A stretch of DNA of 43,649 nucleotides from Hyphomicrobiales bacterium (GTDB taxonomy: Bacteria; Pseudomonadota; Alphaproteobacteria; Rhizobiales; JACESI01): contig JACESI010000014.1 in assembly GCA_013911885.1 (NCBI GenBank), positions 1 through 43,649 of the forward strand. The letters run 5' to 3'. The position numbers and the translations under genes were made by a program. Positions 34,722-43,649 of this stretch are shown here, in pieces. Position 1 is the first letter of the stretch, and every line of letters starts with the position of its first letter. The notes beneath the pieces are model-generated. The model searched no databases, was not told where the DNA came from, and saw nothing but the letters and a program-made list of their open reading frames with translations.

Positions 34722-35918
34722 ATGTCCACGCCATTCGTGCCCGAAACCTTGTCCGACACGGTTCTCGACCGCTACAACGCCCTTCTTGCCGCCGGCGGCT
34801 TTGAAAGCGACCAGGCGCAGCTTGCTGCAATCGCCCGCCTCGACGCTCTCAACCGCGATCTGGCGGAACGCAAACTCGCCAACAAGAAAAGTTCGCTCGG
34901 CTGGCTCTTCGGTGCACGCAGCGCGGCGTGGAAAGATGTCCGCGGCCTTTATATCTGGGGCGATGTCGGGCGCGGCAAGACCATGCTGATGGATATCTTT
35001 TTTCAGGTATCACCGATCCGGCGCAAGCGGCGCGTGCATTTTCACGAATTCATGGGCGACGTTCATGCCCGCATCCATAGCCATCGCAAAGCCGTGCAGG
35101 ACGGCGCGGCAAAGGATGCCGACCCCGTGATCCCGGTTGCCAATGCCATTGCCGACGAGGTGCGCCTTCTCTGCTTCGACGAGTTCACCGTGCGCGATAT
35201 CACCGACGCAATGATCATGCGCCGTCTCTTCACCCAATTGTTCAAGCGCAATGTTGTGATTGTCGCAACATCAAATGTCGAACCGGACGATCTTTACCGC
35301 GACGGCCTGCGCCGGTCGGATTTCCTGCCATTCATCGAGCTTTTGAAAACCAATGTCGATGAGCTCCGTCTCAACGCGCGGACGGATTTCCGGCTGGAGA
35401 AGCTCGGCCATGAGCCGGTCTATTCCTTCCCCGCGGATGCGGGCGCCACGATCACCCTCGAGCGCGCCTGGCAGACGATGACAGGCACCACGATAGCCGC
35501 ACCACGCGATATCACTGTGCAGGGCCGCATCCTTACCGTGCCGCAGGCCGTCCTCGGCGTTGCCCGCTTCAGCTTTGCCGATCTCTGCGAAAAGCCGCTG
35601 GGCGCTGCGGACTATCTCAAGCTCGCACAAACATTTCACACGATCTTTGTTGAAAAAATCCCGCTTCTGCCCGCAGAAAAGCGCAATGAGGCAAAACGCT
35701 TCATCAATCTCATTGATGCGCTCTACGATTCCCGCGTCAAACTCGTCGCGACCGCGGCAGCAGCGCCGCACGACCTCAACCAGGGGCTGCGCGACACCGA
35801 GGCTTTCGAATTCGAGCGCACGATTTCCCGTCTCATCGAAATGCAATCGGATGCCTATCTTGCCGAGCCACATTCGGCGCAGCATCCAGCCGATCCGGTC
35901 GCGATGCTGAGGCATTGA
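34722..35918 (+). CDS. zapE: AFG1-family ATPase, cell division protein ZapE
   Basis: ZapE is a P-loop ATPase that acts on the Z-ring in E. coli; mitochondrial AFG1/LACE1 relatives help degrade respiratory subunits. The 398-residue protein has GLYIWGDVGRGKTMLMD (Walker A at 80-87), RVHFHEFM, LLCFDEFTVRDI (Walker B), VVIVATSNVEPDDLY, and RRSDFLPFIELL. The ATG at 34722 is preferred to a TTG three codons earlier. Its place upstream of mdh is the usual one in Hyphomicrobiales. Confidence 0.96.
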   Translation: MSTPFVPETLSDTVLDRYNALLAAGGFESDQAQLAAIARLDALNRDLAERKLANKKSSLGWLFGARSAAWKDVRGLYIWGDVGRGKTMLMDIFFQVSPIRRKRRVHFHEFMGDVHARIHSHRKAVQDGAAKDADPVIPVANAIADEVRLLCFDEFTVRDITDAMIMRRLFTQLFKRNVVIVATSNVEPDDLYRDGLRRSDFLPFIELLKTNVDELRLNARTDFRLEKLGHEPVYSFPADAGATITLERAWQTMTGTTIAAPRDITVQGRILTVPQAVLGVARFSFADLCEKPLGAADYLKLAQTFHTIFVEKIPLLPAEKRNEAKRFINLIDALYDSRVKLVATAAAAPHDLNQGLRDTEAFEFERTISRLIEMQSDAYLAEPHSAQHPADPVAMLRH

Positions 35919-36072
35919 AAACAGGACCACTTTTCTCAAGGCGACTTGTGAAAACAATCAGTTTTGATCGCCGACGGGCTCCCCGTGGGCCACTCGCGGG
36001 TTGCACTACCCCTGGTTTAGGAGTAGGCACGATAGCAGTAACGAAGACTTACCTTACGTATAGGGAAACTAA

Positions 36073-37038
<966 letters not shown>

Positions 37039-37045
37039 ACCCTTG

Positions 37046-37073
37046 AAAGGCGAGCCATCAACCCGCCTTTTTT
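37046..37073 (+). terminator. Intrinsic terminator after mdh
   Basis: aaaggcg (37046-37052) and cgccttt (37064-37070) form a 7-bp stem with an 11-nt loop, extending into a T-run. It lies 7 bases after the mdh stop, and so separates mdh from sucC. Confidence 0.75.
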
Positions 37074-37144
37074 GATCGTCCAAAGCAAAGACAGTTTAAT
37101 CTAGCCCTTCAATTCACGAACTTACTTTCAGCAAAGCGGCCATC

Positions 37145-38338
37145 ATGAACATTCACGAATATCAAGCCAAAGCCCTTCTGAAATCGTTCGGCGCACCGGT
37201 TGCGGACGGCGTGCCGATCATGCAGGAAAGCGACGCCGATGCGGCACTGGCAGCGCTGCCGGGTCCGGTCTATGTGGTGAAGAGCCAGATCCACGCAGGT
37301 GGCCGCGGCAAAGGTAAATTCAAAGAATTGCCCGCCGACGCCAAGGGCGGAGTGCGCCTTGCCTTCTCCAGGGAAGAGGCAAAGGCGCATATTCACGAAA
37401 TGCTCGGCAACACATTGGTCACCAAACAGACCGGCCCTGCGGGCAAGCAGGTCAACCGCCTCTATCTGGAAGACGGTGCCAATATCGACCGTGAGCTTTA
37501 CCTTTCGCTCCTCGTCAACCGCGAAAGCGGCCGGGTTTCCTTCGTCGTCTCGACCGAAGGTGGCATGGATATCGAGGCTGTGGCCGAAGCGACGCCGGAC
37601 AAGATCCATACGATTGACGTGATCCCGTCTGTCGGTGTCGATGCGGGAACTGCGTCTGCGGTTTGCGATGCGCTGGCCCTCAGCGGCGATGCCCGCGCCG
37701 ACGGAATGACGCTTTTCGCGATCCTGTACAAGGCGTTCACCGAGACCGACATGAGCCTTCTTGAGGTCAACCCGCTGATCGTCATGAAAGACGGTCACCT
37801 TCGCGTGCTCGATGCCAAAGTCTCCTTCGACAACAATGCAGAATTTCGCCACGAAGACCTGCAGGCGCTGCGCGACCTCACCGAGGAGGACGGCAAGGAA
37901 ATCGAAGCCTCTAAACATGGCCTTTCCTATGTTGCCCTTGAGGGCAATATCGGCTGCATGGTGAACGGCGCCGGGCTCGCCATGGCGACCATGGATATCA
38001 TCAAGCTCTATGGCGCCGAGCCCGCGAACTTTCTGGATGTTGGCGGCGGCGCGACCACCGAAAAGGTGACAGCCGCCTTCAAGATCATCACCGCAGACCC
38101 GAACGTCAAAGGCATTCTGGTGAATATTTTCGGCGGCATCATGCGCTGTGATGTGATCGCGGAGGGTGTCCTGATCGCGGTCAAGGAGGTCGGCCTCAAG
38201 GTGCCGCTTGTTGTCCGCCTCGAAGGCACCAATGTTGAAAAAGGCAAAGCGATCATCGCCGCGAGCGATCTCAACGTGATCCCGGCGGACGATCTTGACG
38301 ATGCTGCGCAGAAAATTGTCGCTGCGGTAAGGGGATAA
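37145..38338 (+). CDS. sucC: Succinyl-CoA ligase beta subunit
   Basis: With SucD it converts succinyl-CoA to succinate, making ATP or GTP. The 397-residue protein begins [16 protein letters not shown], has the ATP-grasp nucleotide site around [32 protein letters not shown], and [19 protein letters not shown] and [15 protein letters not shown] in the CoA-ligase half. Unusually, its partner sucD does not follow directly; a lipoprotein gene starts six bases after its stop. Confidence 0.99.
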   Translation: MNIHEYQAKALLKSFGAPVADGVPIMQESDADAALAALPGPVYVVKSQIHAGGRGKGKFKELPADAKGGVRLAFSREEAKAHIHEMLGNTLVTKQTGPAGKQVNRLYLEDGANIDRELYLSLLVNRESGRVSFVVSTEGGMDIEAVAEATPDKIHTIDVIPSVGVDAGTASAVCDALALSGDARADGMTLFAILYKAFTETDMSLLEVNPLIVMKDGHLRVLDAKVSFDNNAEFRHEDLQALRDLTEEDGKEIEASKHGLSYVALEGNIGCMVNGAGLAMATMDIIKLYGAEPANFLDVGGGATTEKVTAAFKIITADPNVKGILVNIFGGIMRCDVIAEGVLIAVKEVGLKVPLVVRLEGTNVEKGKAIIAASDLNVIPADDLDDAAQKIVAAVRG

Positions 38339-38344
38339 TCAGCC

Positions 38345-39217
38345 ATGCATCGGCCTGAAACCGGTTTTGTCCCGAAAAAGCGCGCTGCTCTGTCGGTCGT
38401 TCTGATTGCGCTTGCGCTTGCCATGTCCGCCTGTTCCGGTGACGGAAGTGGGGTTCTCGAAAAGCTGCCCGGCATCGGACCGAAGGAGGAAAAGGCCCCA
38501 AAAAAGGACGTTAAAAAATCGCTGCGCGAAGAGCCGATCAAGCCTGTAACCGATGTCAACCAGCGCGCGCTGCTTCTGGCCGAACTCAAGGGCCTGCGTA
38601 GCCAGCTTGAGCAGCGTACCCCAGAATTCGAAGGCGATCTGGCTGCGGCGAAAGCCGAACTTGCGCGCCGTCAGGCAGCCGGCGAAATTGACCCTAAAAA
38701 AGTCCGCCTCACCCCGGCAAATATCCGCGACTCGCAGGCATCCCAACTTGACGAACTGAAAGCCGAGCTCGAACGCCGTCGCCTGTCCGGCAAGACCAGA
38801 GAACAGATCATTGCAACGGCACTGACCGAGAACGAGAGCGTCTATCGCAATGTCGATACCTGTCTCAACCGGCCGAAAGGCGATTTTCGCGGTCTGTTCG
38901 AAGGTCGCACGGACCTCACCAAGTTGACCGCAGAAAAGGACGGCGAAGTCTATCAGAATGCCGACAGGTCCCAACTTGTGCTGACCTCGAAGACGACCTG
39001 CGACATCAGCTTCACGAACGACAATCTGGACGATTATATCACTGGCCTCACCCACGTTCTTGAAACCCAGGGCGCGATTGTCGAATCGAAGAAACTCGTC
39101 GGCATCACGGTGCTGACGGCGGTCCATCCTCGCGGCAACTTCCGCCTGACCAGCGGCCGCAAGGTTATCGGACAGGGTGGCAATACCAATGTCTATACAT
39201 CCGTGACAGCAATCTAG
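38345..39217 (+). CDS. Lipoprotein of unknown function between sucC and sucD
   Basis: A 290-residue predicted lipoprotein. The signal (13-29) ends in LAMSAC with Cys30. A Lys/Pro-rich linker (about 40-70) leads to a helical, probably coiled-coil part (about 72-165, [31 protein letters not shown]), then a C-terminal domain (about 165-290) with two Cys (DTCLNRP and TTCDISF) and strands to the end. It starts six bases after sucC with AAGGGG at the sucC end, and no terminator separates it from sucD, so it should be co-expressed with both. I do not recognise a family; its role in or near succinate metabolism is unproven. Confidence 0.8.
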   Translation: MHRPETGFVPKKRAALSVVLIALALAMSACSGDGSGVLEKLPGIGPKEEKAPKKDVKKSLREEPIKPVTDVNQRALLLAELKGLRSQLEQRTPEFEGDLAAAKAELARRQAAGEIDPKKVRLTPANIRDSQASQLDELKAELERRRLSGKTREQIIATALTENESVYRNVDTCLNRPKGDFRGLFEGRTDLTKLTAEKDGEVYQNADRSQLVLTSKTTCDISFTNDNLDDYITGLTHVLETQGAIVESKKLVGITVLTAVHPRGNFRLTSGRKVIGQGGNTNVYTSVTAI

Positions 39218-39273
39218 CCTGCATCTTTAAGAACCAAGAATCGTAAAGTCATAAGCAAAGAGAGACGCTCAGA

Positions 39274-40170
39274 ATGTCCATCCTCGTCAACAAAGACACC
39301 AAAGTGATCTGCCAGGGCATGACCGGCAAAACCGGCTCCTTCCACACCAGCGCAGCGATCGCCTATGGCACGAAAATGGTCGGCGGCATCACGCCGGGCA
39401 AGGGCGGACAGGTCTGGCAGGGCGATAATGCAACCTTGCCGATATTCGACAGTGTGTCTGAGGCGCGCGAAAAGACCGGGGCGGATGCAAGTGTCATCTA
39501 TGTGCCGCCAAAATTCACCGCGGCCTCTATCATCGAGGCGATTGAAGCGGAAATTCCGCTCATTGTCTGCATCACCGAGGGTGTCCCGGTGCTCGACATG
39601 GTTCGGGTCAAAGAAAAACTCGACAAATCGTCATCGCGTCTGATTGGACCGAACTGCCCCGGTGTCCTGACGCCGGGCGAATGCAAGATCGGCATCATGC
39701 CGGGAAATATTTTCTCAAAAGGCAATGTCGGTATCGTCTCCCGGTCCGGCACGCTGACCTATGAGGCGGTTTTCCAGACCACCAATGAAGGCCTTGGCCA
39801 GACAACGGCGGTTGGCATCGGCGGCGACCCTGTCAAGGGCACGGAATTCATCGATATGCTCGAAATGTTCCTTGCCGACGAGGCGACCCACTCGATCATC
39901 ATGATCGGTGAAATCGGCGGATCGGCGGAAGAAGATGCCGCCCAATTCCTGCTCGATGAGGCAAAACGCGGGCGCAAGAAACCGATGGCTGGCTTCATCG
40001 CCGGGCGAACGGCACCGCCAGGACGCACGATGGGCCATGCGGGCGCTGTGATTTCCGGCGGCAAAGGCGGTGCTGAAGACAAGATTGCAGCAATGGAGCG
40101 TGCGGGCATCCGCGTCTCGCCGTCACCGGCAAAACTCGGCAAGACCCTCATGGAGGTTCTCAAGGGCTGA
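39274..40170 (+). CDS. sucD: Succinyl-CoA ligase alpha subunit
   Basis: Carries the phosphohistidine and the CoA site of succinyl-CoA ligase. The 298-residue protein has [74 protein letters not shown] and [17 protein letters not shown] with the phosphorylated His255. AGAGAG precedes the ATG. It follows the lipoprotein gene by 56 bases; sucA starts 176 bases downstream. Confidence 0.99.
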   Translation: MSILVNKDTKVICQGMTGKTGSFHTSAAIAYGTKMVGGITPGKGGQVWQGDNATLPIFDSVSEAREKTGADASVIYVPPKFTAASIIEAIEAEIPLIVCITEGVPVLDMVRVKEKLDKSSSRLIGPNCPGVLTPGECKIGIMPGNIFSKGNVGIVSRSGTLTYEAVFQTTNEGLGQTTAVGIGGDPVKGTEFIDMLEMFLADEATHSIIMIGEIGGSAEEDAAQFLLDEAKRGRKKPMAGFIAGRTAPPGRTMGHAGAVISGGKGGAEDKIAAMERAGIRVSPSPAKLGKTLMEVLKG

Positions 40171-40318
40171 CCGGGCGCGGCAGAGGAGGCTCGGGATCGG
40201 GAACGTTCATCAAGCCACTTGAACACACGACTTAGACGAAGAATACAACAAGACGGGTAATGCAGCAGGCGCCGGGACGCCATCTGCCCTCATGGTGAGG
40301 CCCGCGCAAGAAGGAGAG

Positions 40319-40339
40319 CATGGGGTAAGACGCCCCATG
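40319..40339 (+). promoter_or_regulatory. Hairpin and three-codon frame at the sucA start
   Basis: catgggg (40319-40325) and ccccatg (40333-40339) form a 7-bp stem with a 7-nt loop that ends 7 bases before the sucA ATG. The left arm also contains ATG GGG TAA (40320-40328) behind a strong AAGGAG, a minimal open frame. sucA itself has only GAGAG three bases before its ATG. Confidence 0.5.
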
Positions 40340-40346
40340 AGAGAAA

Positions 40347-43334
40347 ATGGCACGCCAGGACACGAACGAAGCTTTTGCCCAGACCTCTTTTCTTTACGGG
40401 GCCAACGCCGCCTATATCGAAGATCTCTATGCCCGCTATCAGGAAGACGCGAGCGCGGTCTCGCCCGAATGGCGCGACTTCTTCGCAAGCCAGAAAGATG
40501 CGCCGGTCGATGTGATCAAAAATGCAGCCGGGGCCTCCTGGAAGCGCGCGAACTGGCCGATACAAGCCAATGGCGAACTCATCTCCGCCTTTGATGGCAA
40601 TTGGGGTCCGGTCGGCGACGAACCGCTGAATGCGGACGCCATCAGCGCCAGGATCAGGGAAAAAGCGCGCGCCAAAGGGGCAGAGCCTTCGACAGAAGAT
40701 GTCCGCAAGGCAACGCAGGATTCGATCCACGCCATCATGATGATCCGCGCCTATCGGGCACGCGGGCACCTGCACGCCAATCTTGATCCGCTCGGTCTTG
40801 CGGGTCACAAGGAAGATCACAACGAGTTGCATCCTTCGTCCTATGGCTTCACCGAGGCCGATTTTGATCGGCCGATCTTCATCGATCACTATCTCGGGCT
40901 GGAAACGGCGACCGTGAAGCAGATGGTCGAAATCCTGCGGCGCACCTATTGCTCGACCCTTGGCGTCGAGTTCATGCATATTTCAGACCCCGAGGCAAAA
41001 AGCTGGATTCAGCAACGTATTGAAGGCCCGGACAAGGAAATTGCCTTCACCAAAAACGGCAAGCGCGCGATCCTGAATAAACTCGTCGAGGCTGAAGGCT
41101 TCGAGAAATTCATTGATGTGCGCTACACCGGAACCAAGCGTTTCGGCCTTGATGGCGGGGAATCGCTGGTGCCCGCACTTGAGCAGATTATCAAGCGCGG
41201 CGGCCAGCTCGGCGTCAAGGACATCGTCCTCGGGATGGCCCACCGCGGTCGTCTCAATGTCCTCGCACAAGTGATGGCAAAACCGCACAGGGCTATTTTC
41301 CATGAATTCAAGGGCGGGTCCTACGCCCCGGATGATGTCGAAGGCTCCGGCGACGTGAAATACCATCTCGGCGCTTCCTCAGACCGGGAATTCGACAGCA
41401 ACAAGGTCCACCTGACCCTCATGCCGAACCCCTCGCATCTCGAGATCGTAAATCCCGTCGTGCTCGGCAAGGTGCGCGCGAAACAGGATCAGACCAACAA
41501 ACCGGATGAAACAGGCTCCCGCGACCGACGCAATGTCCTGCCGCTCCTGCTGCACGGCGACGCGGCATTTGCGGGCCAGGGCGTTGTTGCGGAGTGTTTC
41601 GGCCTGTCCGGCCTCAAGGGTCACCGCACCGGTGGCTCGATCCATTTCGTGATCAACAATCAGATCGGCTTCACCACCAATCCGAACTGGTCGCGCTCAT
41701 CGCCCTATCCGACCGATGTCGCGAAACTGATTGAAGCGCCGATCCTTCACGTGAACGGCGATGATCCTGAAGCCGTGGTCTATGCCGCGAAAGTCGCCAT
41801 CGAGTTTCGCCAGAAGTTCGCCCGCCCTGTCGTGATCGACATGTTCTGTTATCGCCGTTTCGGCCACAATGAGGGCGACGAACCAGCCTTCACCCAGCCG
41901 ATAATGTACAAGAATATCCGTTCGCACCCCACAACCCTCGAAATCTATTCCAAAAAGCTGATCGAGGAAGGCGTTCTCTCAGAGGCGGATATCGAAAAAA
42001 AGAAAATTGCCTGGCGCGAGAAGATGGACGCGGAATATGAAGCAGGCCAGAGCTACAAGCCGAACAAGGCCGATTGGCTCGACGGCATCTGGGCCGGCCT
42101 CAAAGCGGCGGACCGCGAAGATGACGCAAGACGCGGCAAGACCTGTGTCGATGTCGACAAACTCAAGATAATCGGCCAGCGGATCACGGCAATCCCGGAG
42201 GGTTTTCAGGCTCATAAGACCATCGAGCGGTTCATGAAAAACCGCGCCAGGATGTTCGAAACCGGCACAGGCATTGACTGGGCGACGGCTGAGGCCCTGG
42301 CTTTTGGCACGCTCTGTACCGAGGGCCATCTCGTCCGGCTCTCCGGTCAGGATTGTGAGCGCGGCACCTTCTCCCAGCGCCACACGGTTCTTTATGACCA
42401 GGAGACCGAGGCGCGCTACATCCCGCTCAACAATATCGAAGAGGGCCAGGCCGAATACAGCGTCATCAACTCGATGCTCTCCGAGGAAGCCGTGCTTGGT
42501 TATGAATATGGCTATTCCCTGCAGGAGCCGAACGGCCTCATCCTCTGGGAAGCGCAGTTTGGCGATTTCGCCAACGGGGCGCAGGTCATTTTCGATCAGT
42601 TCCTCTCGTCGGCAGAGCGCAAATGGCTGCGCATGTCGGGTCTTGTCTGCCTTCTGCCGCATGGCTATGAAGGCCAGGGGCCGGAACATTCCTCCGCGCG
42701 TCTCGAGCGCTTTCTGCAACTTTGCGCCGAGGACAATATTCAGGTCGCGAACTGCACGACGCCGGCGAATTACTTCCACATCCTGCGCCGTCAGATACGC
42801 CGCGAGTTCAGAAAGCCGCTCGTCCTGATGACGCCGAAATCGCTTCTGCGCCACAAAATGTGTGTGTCCAATCTCGAGGAATTCGGAGAAGGCTCAACCT
42901 TCCACCGCGTTCTCTGGGATGATGCGCAATTCGAGAACACGGATGAAAGGATCGTCGCCGACGATAAGATCCGCAAAGTCGTGATGTGTTCGGGAAAGGT
43001 CTATTACGATCTTTATGAAGCGCGCAAGCAGCGCGGCATCGACGATGTCTATCTCCTGCGCCTTGAGCAACTCTATCCCTTCCCCGCGAAAGCGCTGGTG
43101 ACCGAACTCAGCCGCTTCCGCAACGCGGAAATGGTCTGGTGTCAGGAAGAGCCCAAAAACATGGGTTCATGGTTCTTCGTCGAACCTTATCTCGAGTGGG
43201 CGCTGAATCATATCGAGGCAAAGCACAATCGTCCGGTCTATGCCGGTCGCTCGGCGTCAGCTGCGACGGCAACAGGTCTGATGTCGACCCACCTTGCCCA
43301 ACTCAAGGCATTTACCGACGATGCCTTTGCATGA
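40347..43334 (+). CDS. sucA: 2-oxoglutarate dehydrogenase E1 component
   Basis: Thiamine-diphosphate enzyme that decarboxylates 2-oxoglutarate and transfers succinyl to SucB. The 995-residue protein has the family N-terminus (SFLYGANAAYIEDLYARYQED), the catalytic core with LGMAHRGRLNVLAQ, LHGDAAFAGQGVVAE, FVINNQIGFTTNP and FCYRRFGHNEGDEP, and the C-terminal half with GTFSQRHTVLYDQE and LLPHGYEGQGPEHSSARLER. Full family length. A hairpin and mini-frame lie at its start. sucB follows after 65 bases. Confidence 0.99.
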   Translation: MARQDTNEAFAQTSFLYGANAAYIEDLYARYQEDASAVSPEWRDFFASQKDAPVDVIKNAAGASWKRANWPIQANGELISAFDGNWGPVGDEPLNADAISARIREKARAKGAEPSTEDVRKATQDSIHAIMMIRAYRARGHLHANLDPLGLAGHKEDHNELHPSSYGFTEADFDRPIFIDHYLGLETATVKQMVEILRRTYCSTLGVEFMHISDPEAKSWIQQRIEGPDKEIAFTKNGKRAILNKLVEAEGFEKFIDVRYTGTKRFGLDGGESLVPALEQIIKRGGQLGVKDIVLGMAHRGRLNVLAQVMAKPHRAIFHEFKGGSYAPDDVEGSGDVKYHLGASSDREFDSNKVHLTLMPNPSHLEIVNPVVLGKVRAKQDQTNKPDETGSRDRRNVLPLLLHGDAAFAGQGVVAECFGLSGLKGHRTGGSIHFVINNQIGFTTNPNWSRSSPYPTDVAKLIEAPILHVNGDDPEAVVYAAKVAIEFRQKFARPVVIDMFCYRRFGHNEGDEPAFTQPIMYKNIRSHPTTLEIYSKKLIEEGVLSEADIEKKKIAWREKMDAEYEAGQSYKPNKADWLDGIWAGLKAADREDDARRGKTCVDVDKLKIIGQRITAIPEGFQAHKTIERFMKNRARMFETGTGIDWATAEALAFGTLCTEGHLVRLSGQDCERGTFSQRHTVLYDQETEARYIPLNNIEEGQAEYSVINSMLSEEAVLGYEYGYSLQEPNGLILWEAQFGDFANGAQVIFDQFLSSAERKWLRMSGLVCLLPHGYEGQGPEHSSARLERFLQLCAEDNIQVANCTTPANYFHILRRQIRREFRKPLVLMTPKSLLRHKMCVSNLEEFGEGSTFHRVLWDDAQFENTDERIVADDKIRKVVMCSGKVYYDLYEARKQRGIDDVYLLRLEQLYPFPAKALVTELSRFRNAEMVWCQEEPKNMGSWFFVEPYLEWALNHIEAKHNRPVYAGRSASAATATGLMSTHLAQLKAFTDDAFA

Positions 43335-43361
43335 GCCGGCTGAAATGACACCTGAGAAGAT

Positions 43362-43375
43362 GGGGCGGATGCCCC
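43362..43375 (+). promoter_or_regulatory. Short hairpin upstream of sucB
   Basis: ggggc (43362-43366) and gcccc (43371-43375) form a compact 5-bp stem with a ggat loop, 24 bases before the sucB ATG. It resembles the tgggg...gcccc hairpin ahead of sucA in place and sequence. Confidence 0.35.
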
Positions 43376-43399
43376 GAAATGATGGAAGAGAAAGACGCG

Positions 43400-43649
43400 A
43401 TGGCAAGTGAAATTCGCGTACCGACGCTGGGGGAATCGGTTGCCGAGGCAACCATCGGTCAATGGTACAAAAAACCCGGCGATCCGGTCACAGCGGACGA
43501 GCCGCTTGTTGAACTCGAAACCGACAAGGTGACCGTTGAAGTCCCGGCGGGGATCAGCGGCATTCTCGGTGATATTCTTGTCGGCGAAGGTGAGACTGTG
43601 GGTGTCGGCACCCTGCTCGGCACCATCATCGAAGCAGGCAGCGCCCCCG
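43400..43649 (+). CDS. sucB: Dihydrolipoyl succinyltransferase E2, 5' part only
   Basis: The E2 core of the 2-oxoglutarate dehydrogenase complex, transferring succinyl from lipoate to CoA. Only the N-terminal 83 residues are in the window: the lipoyl domain [29 protein letters not shown], and [16 protein letters not shown] with the lipoylated Lys43. The ATG at 43400 follows AGAGAAAG; ATGs at 43379 and 43382 are in frame but give an unusual N-terminus. The rest lies beyond the window edge. Confidence 0.97.
   Translation, partial: MASEIRVPTLGESVAEATIGQWYKKPGDPVTADEPLVELETDKVTVEVPAGISGILGDILVGEGETVGVGTLLGTIIEAGSAP

Overview
The window is a piece of an alphaproteobacterial chromosome, most likely from the order Hyphomicrobiales (Rhizobiales). 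The evidence is gene order. A mitofilin-like gene follows hemD and hemC, divergent from tsaD-gpsA-YciI-EVE. rsfS-rlmH-envC-ctpA-yibQ-rppH form one block, and ffh-rpsP-rimM-trmD another. leuD, leuB and asd lie close together, as do sdhCDAB, an Omp19-like lipoprotein gene, zapE-mdh and the suc genes. Genus and species cannot be read from the sequence. Nearly everything is vertically inherited core metabolism and information processing. I saw no insertion sequence, prophage, CRISPR array, tRNA or rRNA.

Layout. 1-3189 (minus): haem synthesis (hemC, hemD) and a mitofilin-like membrane protein cut by the window edge. 3271-7562 (plus): tsaD, gpsA, a YciI-like gene, an EVE-domain gene and a YcaQ-like DNA glycosylase gene. 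7710-13760 (minus): rsfS, rlmH, an EnvC-type hydrolase activator, the protease CtpA, a YibQ-type polysaccharide deacetylase relative and rppH. 14087-16428 (plus): two flavoproteins. 16664-20080 (plus): ffh, rpsP, rimM, trmD, where rplS would normally follow but does not. 20178-25203: a small lipoprotein, a tail-anchored small protein, leuD, leuB, a DUF4174-like secreted protein and asd; leuC is absent from this cluster. 25358-28289 (minus): NTF2-like secreted protein, beta-carbonic anhydrase, DUF429 protein and pyridoxal kinase. 28537-43649 (plus): DUF1737 protein, sdhCDAB, DUF302 protein, Omp19-like inhibitor lipoprotein, a small secreted protein, zapE, mdh, sucC, an unrecognised lipoprotein, sucD, sucA and the start of sucB.

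How the genes work together. The right-hand 15 kb encodes half of the TCA cycle: SucAB makes succinyl-CoA, SucCD makes succinate and ATP/GTP, SdhCDAB oxidises succinate into the quinone pool, and Mdh makes oxaloacetate. Leu biosynthesis (leuD, leuB) and the aspartate-family branch (asd) sit in the middle. The minus-strand block 7.7-13.8 kb combines ribosome maturation or silencing, cell-wall splitting, periplasmic proteolysis and RNA 5'-end processing.

No clearly new multigene system was found. The most interesting signals are small: a Thr/Lys-rich 33-codon ORF plus hairpin upstream of asd; a 19-codon ORF with a strong ribosome site overlapping the TTG start of the YcaQ-like gene; a lipoprotein gene embedded between sucC and sucD; a three-codon ORF and hairpin at the sucA start; a structured leader before ffh; and remnants of two protein-coding sequences around leuB.
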